From assembly GCA_937934295.1 (NCBI GenBank), contig CALHAI010000009.1, forward strand, positions 47,994-111,993: a DNA stretch of 64,000 nucleotides, given 5' to 3'. This document shows, in pieces, positions 9,804 to 18,733 of the stretch (positions are counted from its first letter, which is position 1; each line of letters opens with the position of its first letter). Origin of the DNA: an uncultured Blastocatellia bacterium. Lineage in GTDB: Bacteria > Acidobacteriota > Blastocatellia > HR10. The notes beneath the pieces are model-generated. The model had not been told where the DNA came from. It worked only from the letters and a program-made list of their open reading frames with translations, and did not search any database. Position numbers and translations under genes: made by a program.

Positions 9804-11132
9804 GTGGATCGCCGGATCGTCATCGGGCTCATCGGCCTCTTGCTCATGGCCCCCGCGCAATGTGGGTTGGCGCCGACGCCCCAGCAGCTCTCACCAGAAG
9901 ACGAGGCCTTTCTGGAAGACCTCTCCCGCCGCGCCTTTTTATTCTTTTGGGAGCAGACCGATCCGAACACGGGCCTGGTGCGTGATCGCGCCGGAGTCAA
10001 CGGCGAACGTCGGTCGGATCTCGCGAGCATTGCGGCGACCGGTTTCGGCCTGACGGCGCTCTGCATTGCCGCCGAACGGGGCTGGGTCAGTCAGGTCGAG
10101 GCCCGCCAGCGCGCTCGCACGACGCTTGAGTTTTTCGCCGAGCGAGCCTTCCACAAGAATGGGTGGTTTTACCACTACCTGAACGCCAGGACCGGCGCTC
10201 GCGAGTGGGCGAGCGAGGTTTCGACGATTGATACGGCTCTGCTTCTGGCCGGCGTGCTCACGGTGCGGCAGTGCTTCGCTTCCGATGCCGAGATCGTCGC
10301 CCTGGCCACGACGATCTACGAGCGGGTGGATTTCCCCTGGATGCTCAACGGGCATCCGACCTTGTTCTCACAGGGGTGGATGCCGGAGAGTGGATTTCTC
10401 TCCGCCCGCTGGGACACGTATAGCGAGCACATGATCCTCTATCTCCTGGCCATCGCCTCGCCGACGCATCCGATCTCGCCCGAGGCGTGGTATGCCTGGC
10501 GGCGGAATCCGATCACCTACGCGGGCTACACATACATCCACGGGGCGCCGCCGCTTTTCATCCATCAGTATTCGCACGCTTGGATAGATTTTCGCCGTCG
10601 CCGAGAAGAACGTGGGATGCGCACCGATTGGTTCGAGAATTCGATCCGGGCCACGCGCGCCCATCGAGAATTTTGCCTTCGACTCGCTCGGGAATTTCCC
10701 GCGAGTTATTCGGAGAACGTCTGGGGCATCACGGCCTCCGATTGCGTGCGGCAGGAGCGCATCCAATACTGCGATTGGGGTGGGCCGCCGCCCCGGGGCT
10801 TTCCCCGCGATGGGCGGATTGATGGAACGGTCGTGCCCAGCGCCGCCGCCGGGTCGCTCATGTTCACGCCGGAGATTTCGCTGCCGGCGCTCCGCACCAT
10901 GAAGGAAAGGTTCTCCGCCGAGTACGGCGAGCGCTTTTACGGTCGCTACGGCTTCACCGATGCCTTCAATCCGACGACCGGCTGGGTGAATGCGGATGTG
11001 ATCGGCATCAGCGTGGGCATCACGCTGCTCAGCGCCGAAAACTTGCGCGCGGGAACCGTCTGGCACTTCTTCATGCGCAATCCGGAGATCGAGCGAGCCC
11101 TCATCTTCATTGGCCTCCGACCGGAAGGGTAA
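9804..11132 (+). CDS. GH144-like / PF10091 secreted glycosidase
   Basis: The 442-residue exported protein has a short signal (IVIGLIGLLLMAPAQCGLA) and the alpha/alpha-barrel PF10091 fold. Visible motifs are SRRAFLFFWEQTDPNTGLV, EVSTIDTALLLAGVL, RWDTYSEHMILYLLAI, ENVWGITASDC and the C-terminal GFTDAFNPTTGWV with a late IGISVG segment. PF10091 contains GH144 endo-beta-1,2-glucanases and the glycosidase-like part of cyclic beta-1,2-glucan synthases. In known Bacteroidota loci GH144 sits beside a GH3 beta-1,2-glucosidase, as here. Substrate is inferred from that pairing. The Cys near residue 24 is not a good lipobox. GTG 9804 is preferred because it coincides with the predicted transcript start; a GTG at 9765 inside the GH3 gene is possible. 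Confidence 0.85.
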   Translation: MDRRIVIGLIGLLLMAPAQCGLAPTPQQLSPEDEAFLEDLSRRAFLFFWEQTDPNTGLVRDRAGVNGERRSDLASIAATGFGLTALCIAAERGWVSQVEARQRARTTLEFFAERAFHKNGWFYHYLNARTGAREWASEVSTIDTALLLAGVLTVRQCFASDAEIVALATTIYERVDFPWMLNGHPTLFSQGWMPESGFLSARWDTYSEHMILYLLAIASPTHPISPEAWYAWRRNPITYAGYTYIHGAPPLFIHQYSHAWIDFRRRREERGMRTDWFENSIRATRAHREFCLRLAREFPASYSENVWGITASDCVRQERIQYCDWGGPPPRGFPRDGRIDGTVVPSAAAGSLMFTPEISLPALRTMKERFSAEYGERFYGRYGFTDAFNPTTGWVNADVIGISVGITLLSAENLRAGTVWHFFMRNPEIERALIFIGLRPEG

Positions 11133-11266
11133 TCACATGCGCCGCATGCCATCCGCAGGGGTGTCGTGCGCCTCCTTTGTCGATCAATTTGAGAATGGCC
11201 GGCCGTTATCTATGGCTCGTTGCACCTCTCCTGAAGCTACGTTCGACCGCTTGCTCTTGGCGCGCA

Positions 11267-11275
11267 TGGTATAAT
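11267..11275 (+). promoter_or_regulatory. extended -10 promoter TGGTATAAT, leaderless start
   Basis: A perfect extended -10 (TGG then TATAAT at 11270-11275). The expected transcription start is 11282, one base before GTG 11283. The ATG at 11274 overlaps the -10 element and so cannot be in a transcript from this promoter. It matches the arrangement in front of the gene at 9804. Confidence 0.6.
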
Positions 11276-11282
11276 GCCCCTT

Positions 11283-13289
11283 GTGAGACCTCGCGGCGTA
11301 AGACGTCGGAGATTTATCGCGCTATTTCTCATCGCCCTTGGGCTCAAGGGGCTGCCGCTGCGGGCACAGGAAGCTACGCTCCGCATCTTCTTCCCCGATG
11401 TCGGTCATGGACATGCCGTGCTCGTCATCTCGCCAGCGGGGCGCACGCTGCTCATTGATGGTGGTCCAGATGGAGCCGGAAATGCTGTCCTTGTGCCATG
11501 GATGCGCGACCTCGGACTCTCCCGTCTCGATGTGATGATCGCCACCCATTACGATGTTGATCACATTGGCGGACTGGATGAGGTCGCTGCAGCTTTCCCC
11601 CCGGCAGTCGCCTACGATAGCGGCGATCTCACAGCTCCTCGTGAGAGTCGATTCTTCATCGAGTATGTGAGCACTATTGGGGCGGCCCGTCGGACGATCC
11701 GCGCGGGAGAGGTCATTGACCTCGGCGGAGGCGTTCGCGCTACATGTCTTGTTGTCAACGGCGATCTCTTGAGCGGCGGGCGCGTCGGCATCTTCGGCCG
11801 CTCCGATCCGTTCGATCAGGTGGATAACAGCGCTTCAATTGGCCTCCTCATCCAATACGGCGATTTCGACCTCTTCATCGCAGGTGATCTCACGGGCGGA
11901 GGCGGCGTGACGACGGACGTCGAATCCACGGTCGCGCAGCTTGTCGGCGACGTAGACGTGCTGCAATTGAATCATCACGGGAGCGCGACGAGCAGCAACG
12001 CGACGTTCCTCTCGCGGCTCAAAGCCGAAGTCGGGATCGTGCAAGCCGCGACAGCGAACCCGTTCGGTCATCCGAGTGTGGAAGTCGTGGATCGCTTCGT
12101 CACGACGACGCCGACAAGTGGACTGACGCCCATTCCCCCCGATGGAGACTTCCCACTCCCTCGCCCTCCCGTCCTTTTTCAAACACAGGCGAGCCCACCT
12201 TCGGATGCGCGCGTGAGCCAGCAAGGATTTGTCGCCGAAGGAACGATCGCCATGGAGACCGACGGACGTCAATACACGGTGCGTGGCGAGCGGCTATTGC
12301 CGCGGACCTTCCCGACCGACGGCGCCGAACGTGGCGTGCGCACCGATTTCCCGCCGACGATCTTGATGCGAACTTCTCCCATTGTTCCGCAAGCCGGAGA
12401 GGCCGTTCTCCTCATGGCGCAGATCGCGGACGATTCCGGGCAGATTCGTTCGACCCGCTTGACCGTCTCCGTGAATGAAGGAGAGCCGATGCCCATTCCG
12501 ATCGCGCGCTTTTCGCAAACGCTCTTTGTTGGGGAGATCCCTGGGCAACCGGATGGGGCACTCGTGCGCTATTGCCTCACCGCCGAGGATGAGGTGGGGC
12601 AAGCGACGACGGCCTGTGGCCTCTATTTCGCCGGCATCACACCGATTCGCGCTCTCCGAGCTGTGGACGCCTGGGGCGTTCCGCGTTACGAAGGCGCGGT
12701 CGCTCGTATCGTCGGCACGGTGACCGTCAGAAGCGGAGCGTTCCATCGCACGCAAACCGATGTGTTCGTGGAAGATGAGACCGGAGGGATTCGCGTCTTC
12801 GAATTGCGATCTCAAAGCCAGTGGGTGAACCTTGGAGATCGCGTTCTGGCTACCGGGCGCGTGAAGAGCTTCAACGGGCTTTTGGAACTCGACATCACCA
12901 ATCCGCTGCCTGTGCCGCCGTTCCCCTTTCCGTTCGGCATTCGCGTGCTCAGCCGCTCAGATACAGAGCCCGCTCCCCGACCCGCACGCATTGCCGACGT
13001 GGGCGAAGCCCTTGAAGGGCAGCTCGTGCGAATCGAGGGGGTGAGGATCATTCAGGGTGCGATCCCGCCGTCCGGCAACGCACAGCTCACTATCACCGAC
13101 GGCACGGGGACGACGACGCTGCGCATCCTCGGCTCGACGGACATCCCCGGATTACCGACGCCGACCGGCCCCTTCACCCTCATCGGCATCGTCGGACAGT
13201 TCGACCGTTTTCGCCCCTTCACGCGCGGATATCAGATCTTGCCTCGCCGCCGCGCGGATGTCGTTCTCGCCGCTCACCCATCGGCTTAA
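11283..13289 (+). CDS. secreted metallo-beta-lactamase-fold protein with OB-fold tail
   Basis: About 668 residues. A signal peptide (FIALFLIALGLKGLPLRAQ) is followed by a ComEC-type metallo-beta-lactamase domain: FPDVGHGHAVLVISP, IDGGPDGAG, the metal site THYDVDHIGGL, a later Asp in LFIAGDL and a histidine in LQLNHHGSATSS. The middle (about 330-440) looks like an Ig/FN3 module (LMAQIADDSGQIRSTRLTVS). The last 230 residues contain two OB-fold-like repeats (ARIVGTVTVRSGAFHRT; GQLVRIEGVRIIQG), as in secreted nucleic-acid-binding or nuclease proteins. A role in extracellular DNA or phosphodiester hydrolysis is plausible but not shown. It lies convergent, 6 bases from the next gene. Confidence 0.82.
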   Translation: MRPRGVRRRRFIALFLIALGLKGLPLRAQEATLRIFFPDVGHGHAVLVISPAGRTLLIDGGPDGAGNAVLVPWMRDLGLSRLDVMIATHYDVDHIGGLDEVAAAFPPAVAYDSGDLTAPRESRFFIEYVSTIGAARRTIRAGEVIDLGGGVRATCLVVNGDLLSGGRVGIFGRSDPFDQVDNSASIGLLIQYGDFDLFIAGDLTGGGGVTTDVESTVAQLVGDVDVLQLNHHGSATSSNATFLSRLKAEVGIVQAATANPFGHPSVEVVDRFVTTTPTSGLTPIPPDGDFPLPRPPVLFQTQASPPSDARVSQQGFVAEGTIAMETDGRQYTVRGERLLPRTFPTDGAERGVRTDFPPTILMRTSPIVPQAGEAVLLMAQIADDSGQIRSTRLTVSVNEGEPMPIPIARFSQTLFVGEIPGQPDGALVRYCLTAEDEVGQATTACGLYFAGITPIRALRAVDAWGVPRYEGAVARIVGTVTVRSGAFHRTQTDVFVEDETGGIRVFELRSQSQWVNLGDRVLATGRVKSFNGLLELDITNPLPVPPFPFPFGIRVLSRSDTEPAPRPARIADVGEALEGQLVRIEGVRIIQGAIPPSGNAQLTITDGTGTTTLRILGSTDIPGLPTPTGPFTLIGIVGQFDRFRPFTRGYQILPRRRADVVLAAHPSA

Positions 13290-13295
13290 CGCGAC

Positions 13296-14528
13296 TCAGC
13301 CCCTTCCTCCGCGGTGCTTGGAAGTCCCATACACATCCGGGGGAGGATCCGCCCCCTTCACACGACGAACGCCAATGATCCCGTTGGTTTGCGTCGCGCC
13401 GGAAGAATCCACAAAGAAGACCTCCCCCGTCACAGGACTGACGGCGAACCCCGCATTTTGATGGAAGAACCGAGAGACAGGACCTCCCGCTCTGTTACGG
13501 ATCGAAGGATCCGCCAAAATTTCCGCCTCCGAGGCAAAGAGCACAGCCTCCCCTTTCCCCTCCCCGGCATTTCGGATCTCGATGATCCCACGAGTGGCCG
13601 GATGCCCCGACGTCCCAAACGTGTTCAGGAGATAGATCACATCGTTCGGCCCCACATCCACGCCAGAGTACCCGACATCCGGAATCCCCAAATCCGCCTT
13701 GATATCCGTAGCAGCGACGAGGAGGGAGACCTTCCCCGTCTCAGGATTCACCTCTAAGAGATCATCCGTCGCCTGAGCACGACCGCTATTGATGACGACC
13801 AACGTTCGCCGCGACGACCATACGGCGGCGTCGTTGAGATCAATATCCCGCCCGATCCCGATGACTTCCTCCAACTGCGCCTGAGAGATCAGTTCCGTAG
13901 CCGCCGTTCGTCCTCCATCGGGAGCGTGCACATCGATCTTCACGATGCTATCGCCGTAGAAGGCGCCGAACCGGTCGTTCAACAGGATGTACGCCGTTGT
14001 GCCCAAAACGGCCATCGAGCGATTCCCTTCGATCGAGGAGATGGGCGAGAGGGATTCAAACGGCCGATCGAGGCCAGAGATCAAAGCGATCTCTCCACGT
14101 TGGGGATCAATGCGGAAGAGGTAGGCGAGCTCCTCTCCCCCTCCATCCGTGAGGATGACGATGTGTCCATCTTCATCCGCATCCACCGCCTGTAGCGTCA
14201 TCACGGTGGGAGCCGGATCTGCACCATTTTCGGCATCGACTTTCGCCTTGAGCGCCGCCGTATCCGTAACCTTCGTGAGGATCGGAGGATTCGCCGAGAC
14301 GTCGGCGATGAAGATCTCGTTGTTCGCCGCATCGGAAAAATCGGTGAAGATCAGCCGGCCATCGGGCATCGCGCCCAAGCGTCCGGGACGCGCCCCTCCC
14401 GAGAGCGTTTTCTCCGCGATTTGATTCCCCGACACGGCAAGACGCACCAAAAGAACATCGGCTTGTTGTCCCCATAAGGTTGGACATGCAAGAATGAGGA
14501 AGAGGATCGAAATCATCCACGTTTTCAT
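13296..14528 (-). CDS. secreted beta-propeller-like protein, function unknown
   Basis: A 410-residue exported protein with a signal peptide (MKTWMISILFLILACPTLWG). The rest consists of repeated beta-strand units with Asp/Gly turns (GRLGAMPDGRLIFTDFSD; LQAVDADEDGHIVILTDGGG; YSGVDVGPNDVIYLLNTFG; GFAVSPVTGEVFFVDSSGA), which is the look of an NHL or SMP-30-like propeller. No catalytic motif was recognised. It is transcribed after the second Oar-type receptor gene with 15 bases between them, so it may be a periplasmic or secreted partner of that receptor. Confidence 0.75.
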   Translation of the reverse strand: MKTWMISILFLILACPTLWGQQADVLLVRLAVSGNQIAEKTLSGGARPGRLGAMPDGRLIFTDFSDAANNEIFIADVSANPPILTKVTDTAALKAKVDAENGADPAPTVMTLQAVDADEDGHIVILTDGGGEELAYLFRIDPQRGEIALISGLDRPFESLSPISSIEGNRSMAVLGTTAYILLNDRFGAFYGDSIVKIDVHAPDGGRTAATELISQAQLEEVIGIGRDIDLNDAAVWSSRRTLVVINSGRAQATDDLLEVNPETGKVSLLVAATDIKADLGIPDVGYSGVDVGPNDVIYLLNTFGTSGHPATRGIIEIRNAGEGKGEAVLFASEAEILADPSIRNRAGGPVSRFFHQNAGFAVSPVTGEVFFVDSSGATQTNGIIGVRRVKGADPPPDVYGTSKHRGGRG

Positions 14529-14543
14529 AGTCTCCCTCCTCTT

Positions 14544-17500
14544 TCAAAATGTGAGCCGCAGGCCGAGCTGCAGATCGCGGGCGCGCAAGCCAAAGATCGG
14601 CTGGAGGAAATCGGCGCGCGGGCGCAAGGTGAAGATGCGCGAGGTGACGCCGCCGCTGCGCGTGGCATCATAAGCATCCACCTGCACGCCGGTGAATTGC
14701 GGCCGATTGAAGACGTTGAAGGCCTGGAAGATGAACTCCAACCGCCGTCGCTCGGCCAGATCAATGCGCTTGCGCAGGCTGAGATCAATCTGATTTCGCC
14801 CCGGGCCGCGGAAGGCTCCGCGTCCCCAATGCGGTGCGCGATCATCGGGCACGTTATCCTCGTTCAGGTCCGTGTCCGTGCTCGATCCGGCGAGATCGGC
14901 CGTCACGGCGCGCCCGCTCGCGAACGTCGCGATCCCGCTCACGCTCCAATTCCCCAGGACATGGCGCACGATGCGATGAGTCGCGTTCTTGAAGAATGGT
15001 ATCTGCCAGATGCCGCTTATGACGAGTCGCTGTCGCTCGTCCAAGCTGGAGAGCCCGCGATCGCGGCGCACGTTGAATGGGTCGAGGATGTCGGTGAAGC
15101 GTCCGTCAAGCGCGTTGCGGATATCATCGGTCGTCTTCGAGAGCGTGTAGGAGATGAGCAGCGAGAGCCCGCGATGGAAGCGGCGATTGATACGCACGGC
15201 CATGCCGTGATAGATCGAATTGGCCGCGCTCTCGACCATATTGATCTGCCGGAAATTGGGATTCGGCCGAAGCGACGTCGGCGAGACGACACCAATGCGT
15301 GGGAATTGGAACGTGTGGACGACTCGCCCCTGTTCATCCAACACACGGATGGTCGCCACGCCGGCCGGCCCCTCAAGCGGCGGCCGGACGTTGATGTTGC
15401 GCGAGCGCGAGATGTGAACGCCTCGCGTGAAGAGATAGGCGACCGAGACCGTCGTCTGCGGGAAGAGCTCCCGCTCGATCTCCAAGTTCGCCTGTTGCGT
15501 GTACGGATTCACCCGATCCGGCGCGAAGACCATGATGTCCGAGAAGGGATCGGCGAATCGCATACCCCCCGGAGGTGCTTCCAGTTTGGGGAACTTCGTC
15601 TTCGAGAGATCGAGCGGATCGAGCGAGGTGATTGGCGGAAAGACGATCCCATTGGCCGCCAAGGCCGTGCCCGAGAGGAAGAGGTTGATCGAATAGGCGT
15701 TGTTGTTCGTCAGGACATCGTTGATCATGAGGTTAGGCGTCAGCCCGTAGAAGATCCCATATCCGGCGCGAATGACCATCTTTCCGCTCTTGAACGGGGA
15801 GAGGGCGAGGCCCAGGCGCGGCGCCACATTGTTGGTGTCCTCATTGATCCGCTCGGTCTCCGGCACAAGCGGGTTCACCACCAGCGGCCCCGGAAGCGTC
15901 TGCAACTCATACCGCATGCCGTAGTAGAGCGTCAGCCGCGAGCTGAGGCGAAACGTATCCTGGCCATAGATGCCGTAGACCATCGTCCGCTGCCGAACGA
16001 GTGGATCGCCGATGAAGAACCGCTGCGTGTAGTTGCTGATCACGCCGTTCAGGAAGTCAAGGAGGCTACCGAAGCTGTAGGTCCCGTTGACATTCTGGGC
16101 GAAAAAGTTCCGATCCACAATGCGATTGATGTCGAATCCGACCTTGATCGTATGTCGCCCTCGGAGGATCGAGACGTTCTCGATCCACTGCACGCGACGC
16201 TCTTTCGTGAACCGCCCCGGGAAATCGCCCGGCCGCGCGTGCAAGAACGTCCGCCCACCGAGGTTGAATCCGGCGACGGTGATCTGCGGCAGCGCGGGAT
16301 CGTTCGCAAAATCCCCCGTATCGTCGAAGACGAAGTTGAAGCGGAATTCGCTGAGCAACGTCGGCGTGAGCACAGAGTTGAGCGCGATGACGCTCGTGTA
16401 GCTGTTGGTGAAATTCTTCGCGTTGCCGGTGATGTTGGTCGTCGTCGTGGGCGTCGTGAAGACGCCATTTCGGGAATCGAACTGCTGGAAGTTATGCGTG
16501 AGCGTGAGCGTGTGATTGGGCGTGATCTGCCAATCGAGTCGAGGGAAGAAATTGATCTGATCGAAATCGCGAGGGATGGCGCGCACAAGCGGGCGGAAGA
16601 AGCGTTCGGCCAGCTCGCGGTCGGGGCCGCGCAGGGCGCGAATCTCATTCTCCAGGCGCGCACCGAGGATGACCGTCACCGGCTCGTTGCGAATCTGGTG
16701 ATCGTAGTTGAGGAACCAGAAGAGCTTGTTGCGGATGAGCGGCCCGCCGATATTGCCGCCGAACTGTTGACGGCGTTCGGGCGGTTTCGGCACATTGTTG
16801 GCGTTATTGAAGAAGCCATTGGCGTTCCACGCATCATCGCGGATATAGTAGAAGGCCGTGCCGCGCCACTCATTGGTGCCCGAGCGGGTGATGGCGTTGA
16901 CGATGCCGCCGGCCGCGCGCCCGAATTCGGCCGAGAAGTTGCTGTTGGCCACGCGGAACTCCTGCACCGTCTCCTGACTGAACTGGAATGGCGCGCGCGT
17001 GCGCCCGCGAATCTCGCCGAAGTAAGCGTTGTTGTTATCGGCGCCGTCCACCTGAATGTTGTTGAAGACGCGATCCACGCCCGTGAAGCTCACGTTCCCG
17101 AAGTCGTCGGCCGCCGTCACGCCTGGCGTCAAGAGCACGAGCTCCGTCCAATTCCGCCCGTTCAGCGGGAGCACATCAATGAGCGTGCGATCAATGACCG
17201 TGCCCGGCTGCGTGCGCGTCGTCTCAATGAGCGGGAGCGTCTCGGCCGTAACGAGGACTTCCTCCCGAATGCCCGCCGGCTGCAGTGTGCCATTCACCGT
17301 GAGGGCATCGCCGACGCGCAGCTCGATCCCCTCGAGCTTCAATTCGGCAAATCCGGGCTTGGCGAAGGTGATCGTGTAGGTACCGGGAGGCAGAAGCGGG
17401 ATGATGTAGTAGCCGACAGCGTTGGTCTTCACCGTGCGCGTCAGGCCCGTTCCCACGTTCACGGCCGTGACGGTGACTTCCGGCACGACGGCTCCGGTGG

Positions 17501-17630
17501 GATCGGAGACATACCCCTCTACGGTAGCGGCCGTCGCTTGAGATTGGGCGAGGGCGAGCGAGGGCGTCAGAGCGATGGAGAGGAAAGAGGCGAGGATGCC
17601 GAAGAAGCGAATGAAGCCAACGCGTTTCAT
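14544..17630 (-). CDS. Oar-type TonB-dependent receptor (second copy)
   Basis: About 1028 residues. Signal peptide (GFIRFFGILASFLSIALTP, cleavage near ALAQ), carboxypeptidase-regulatory-like domain (ATVEGYVSDPTGAVVPEVTV; GYYIIPLLPPGTYTITF), plug (NNIQVDGADNNNAYFGEIRG; FSAEFGRAAGGIVNAITRSG) and barrel with the NEWRGTAFYYIRDDAWNANGF signature, ending ARDLQLGLRLTF. It is related in design to the receptor at 4129 but clearly diverged from it. ATG 17630 has GGAGGGG just upstream and gives an ordinary signal peptide; upstream in-frame extension lacks support. The neighbour downstream is a secreted propeller-like protein. Ligand unknown. Confidence 0.93.
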   Translation of the reverse strand: MKRVGFIRFFGILASFLSIALTPSLALAQSQATAATVEGYVSDPTGAVVPEVTVTAVNVGTGLTRTVKTNAVGYYIIPLLPPGTYTITFAKPGFAELKLEGIELRVGDALTVNGTLQPAGIREEVLVTAETLPLIETTRTQPGTVIDRTLIDVLPLNGRNWTELVLLTPGVTAADDFGNVSFTGVDRVFNNIQVDGADNNNAYFGEIRGRTRAPFQFSQETVQEFRVANSNFSAEFGRAAGGIVNAITRSGTNEWRGTAFYYIRDDAWNANGFFNNANNVPKPPERRQQFGGNIGGPLIRNKLFWFLNYDHQIRNEPVTVILGARLENEIRALRGPDRELAERFFRPLVRAIPRDFDQINFFPRLDWQITPNHTLTLTHNFQQFDSRNGVFTTPTTTTNITGNAKNFTNSYTSVIALNSVLTPTLLSEFRFNFVFDDTGDFANDPALPQITVAGFNLGGRTFLHARPGDFPGRFTKERRVQWIENVSILRGRHTIKVGFDINRIVDRNFFAQNVNGTYSFGSLLDFLNGVISNYTQRFFIGDPLVRQRTMVYGIYGQDTFRLSSRLTLYYGMRYELQTLPGPLVVNPLVPETERINEDTNNVAPRLGLALSPFKSGKMVIRAGYGIFYGLTPNLMINDVLTNNNAYSINLFLSGTALAANGIVFPPITSLDPLDLSKTKFPKLEAPPGGMRFADPFSDIMVFAPDRVNPYTQQANLEIERELFPQTTVSVAYLFTRGVHISRSRNINVRPPLEGPAGVATIRVLDEQGRVVHTFQFPRIGVVSPTSLRPNPNFRQINMVESAANSIYHGMAVRINRRFHRGLSLLISYTLSKTTDDIRNALDGRFTDILDPFNVRRDRGLSSLDERQRLVISGIWQIPFFKNATHRIVRHVLGNWSVSGIATFASGRAVTADLAGSSTDTDLNEDNVPDDRAPHWGRGAFRGPGRNQIDLSLRKRIDLAERRRLEFIFQAFNVFNRPQFTGVQVDAYDATRSGGVTSRIFTLRPRADFLQPIFGLRARDLQLGLRLTF

Positions 17631-17728
17631 AAGCCCCTCCATGAAGGTATGAGTTTCGCATTTCAGTCTATCACTGCCTCGCGGCCGGGAGCAAGCGGGA
17701 GTCAAAGAGGGCGCATGGACGCCCGGCG

Positions 17729-18610
17729 TCATTTTCCCCAATACAGCTTGTCGCGCAAGACCTGGAAGTAATTCTTGTTCATCGGGGAGATGAGGTCGAA
17801 GGTCTTCGCGCTCTTGCGGACGATCACCTCATCCTCGACCTGCAGGGCGAAGCCGACTTGCCCGTCGAGCGTCAGCGTGACTTCCTCGCGCGGCGTGCGC
17901 AAGATGAGCTTCACTTCCGACTCGTCGGAGATGACCAGTGGCCGATTCGTGAGCATGTGAGGGCAGATGGGCGTGATCACGATCGCGGCGACGGAAGGGT
18001 GGACGATCGGCCCTCCGGCCGAAAGCGAATAGGCCGTGGAACCGGTGGGGGTGGAGACGATGAGGCCATCGGCACGAAAGGTCGTCACGGGCGCGCCGTC
18101 GATCCAGCACTCGATCTGAATGATACGCGCCAACGCGCTCTTGTTCACCACAGCGTCGTTGAGGACCGAATAGTCGGCCACGCACCGGCCCGCGCGATGG
18201 ACGACGGCATCGAGCATCATGCGGGAGTCGACGAGCGCCTCCCCCATCAGCACGCGTTCCAGCGCAGGGAACACTTCCTCCAACGTGAACTCGGTCAGGT
18301 AGCCGAGCCCGCCGAAGTTGACGCCGAGGACGGGGATGCGCCGCCCGCCCATGAGGCGCGCGGCGGCAAGCATCGTCCCATCGCCTCCCATCACGATCAG
18401 CAGGTCGATCGTCGAAGGTAAATCCTCACGCGACACAAGCGCGGCCCGACATCCGGGCGCCATCTCCTCGACGATCGGTTCAGCGACGAGTTCAATGCCC
18501 CGCTCCCTGAGAAACTGGGAGAGACGTTCGATGATCGGGCCCGCCCCTTTAATCTTGGGCTTGACCATGAGGCCGACGCGATGAAGGCGAAGCTGTCGTC
18601 GTTCGAGCAT
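17729..18610 (-). CDS. nadK: NAD kinase
   Basis: Phosphorylates NAD to NADP. The 293-residue length is normal for the family. Seen: the conserved GGDGT motif in LLIVMGGDGTMLAAARLM, VLGVNFGGLGYLTEF, the nucleotide-binding NDAVVNKSALARII, and the diagnostic ADGLIVSTPTGSTAYSLSAGG and PICPHMLTNRPLVI. ATG 18610 was chosen because a consensus promoter lies 11 bases upstream; a longer frame starting at 18649 would begin within the -35 element. Its 5' region faces a divergent DUF1460 gene. Confidence 0.95.
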   Translation of the reverse strand: MLERRQLRLHRVGLMVKPKIKGAGPIIERLSQFLRERGIELVAEPIVEEMAPGCRAALVSREDLPSTIDLLIVMGGDGTMLAAARLMGGRRIPVLGVNFGGLGYLTEFTLEEVFPALERVLMGEALVDSRMMLDAVVHRAGRCVADYSVLNDAVVNKSALARIIQIECWIDGAPVTTFRADGLIVSTPTGSTAYSLSAGGPIVHPSVAAIVITPICPHMLTNRPLVISDESEVKLILRTPREEVTLTLDGQVGFALQVEDEVIVRKSAKTFDLISPMNKNYFQVLRDKLYWGK

Positions 18611-18620
18611 CTCAGAGGGT

Positions 18621-18649
18621 ATTATCCGCGAGGCGGGGTGGGTTTTCAA
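18621..18649 (-). promoter_or_regulatory. nadK promoter, very short leader
   Basis: On the minus strand TTGAAA (18649-18644) and GATAAT (18626-18621) are separated by exactly 17 bases. The transcription start expected at about 18614 leaves a leader of only 4 bases before ATG 18610, with no room for a ribosome-binding site. Confidence 0.65.
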
Positions 18650-18733
18650 TTCCTCTCCCTCGGACTCCGAGGAGAGGAGGGGCTGGTCAGCGCGACGACC
18701 GATCCCTTACAATCGCTGAAGAGGCCTCGAAGA

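Noticed and set aside
14697..17771. A 1024-codon open frame antisense to the second TonB receptor
   Set aside because: Arg/Asp/Glu-rich composition with no family resemblance; it mirrors the codon pattern of the real receptor gene on the other strand.
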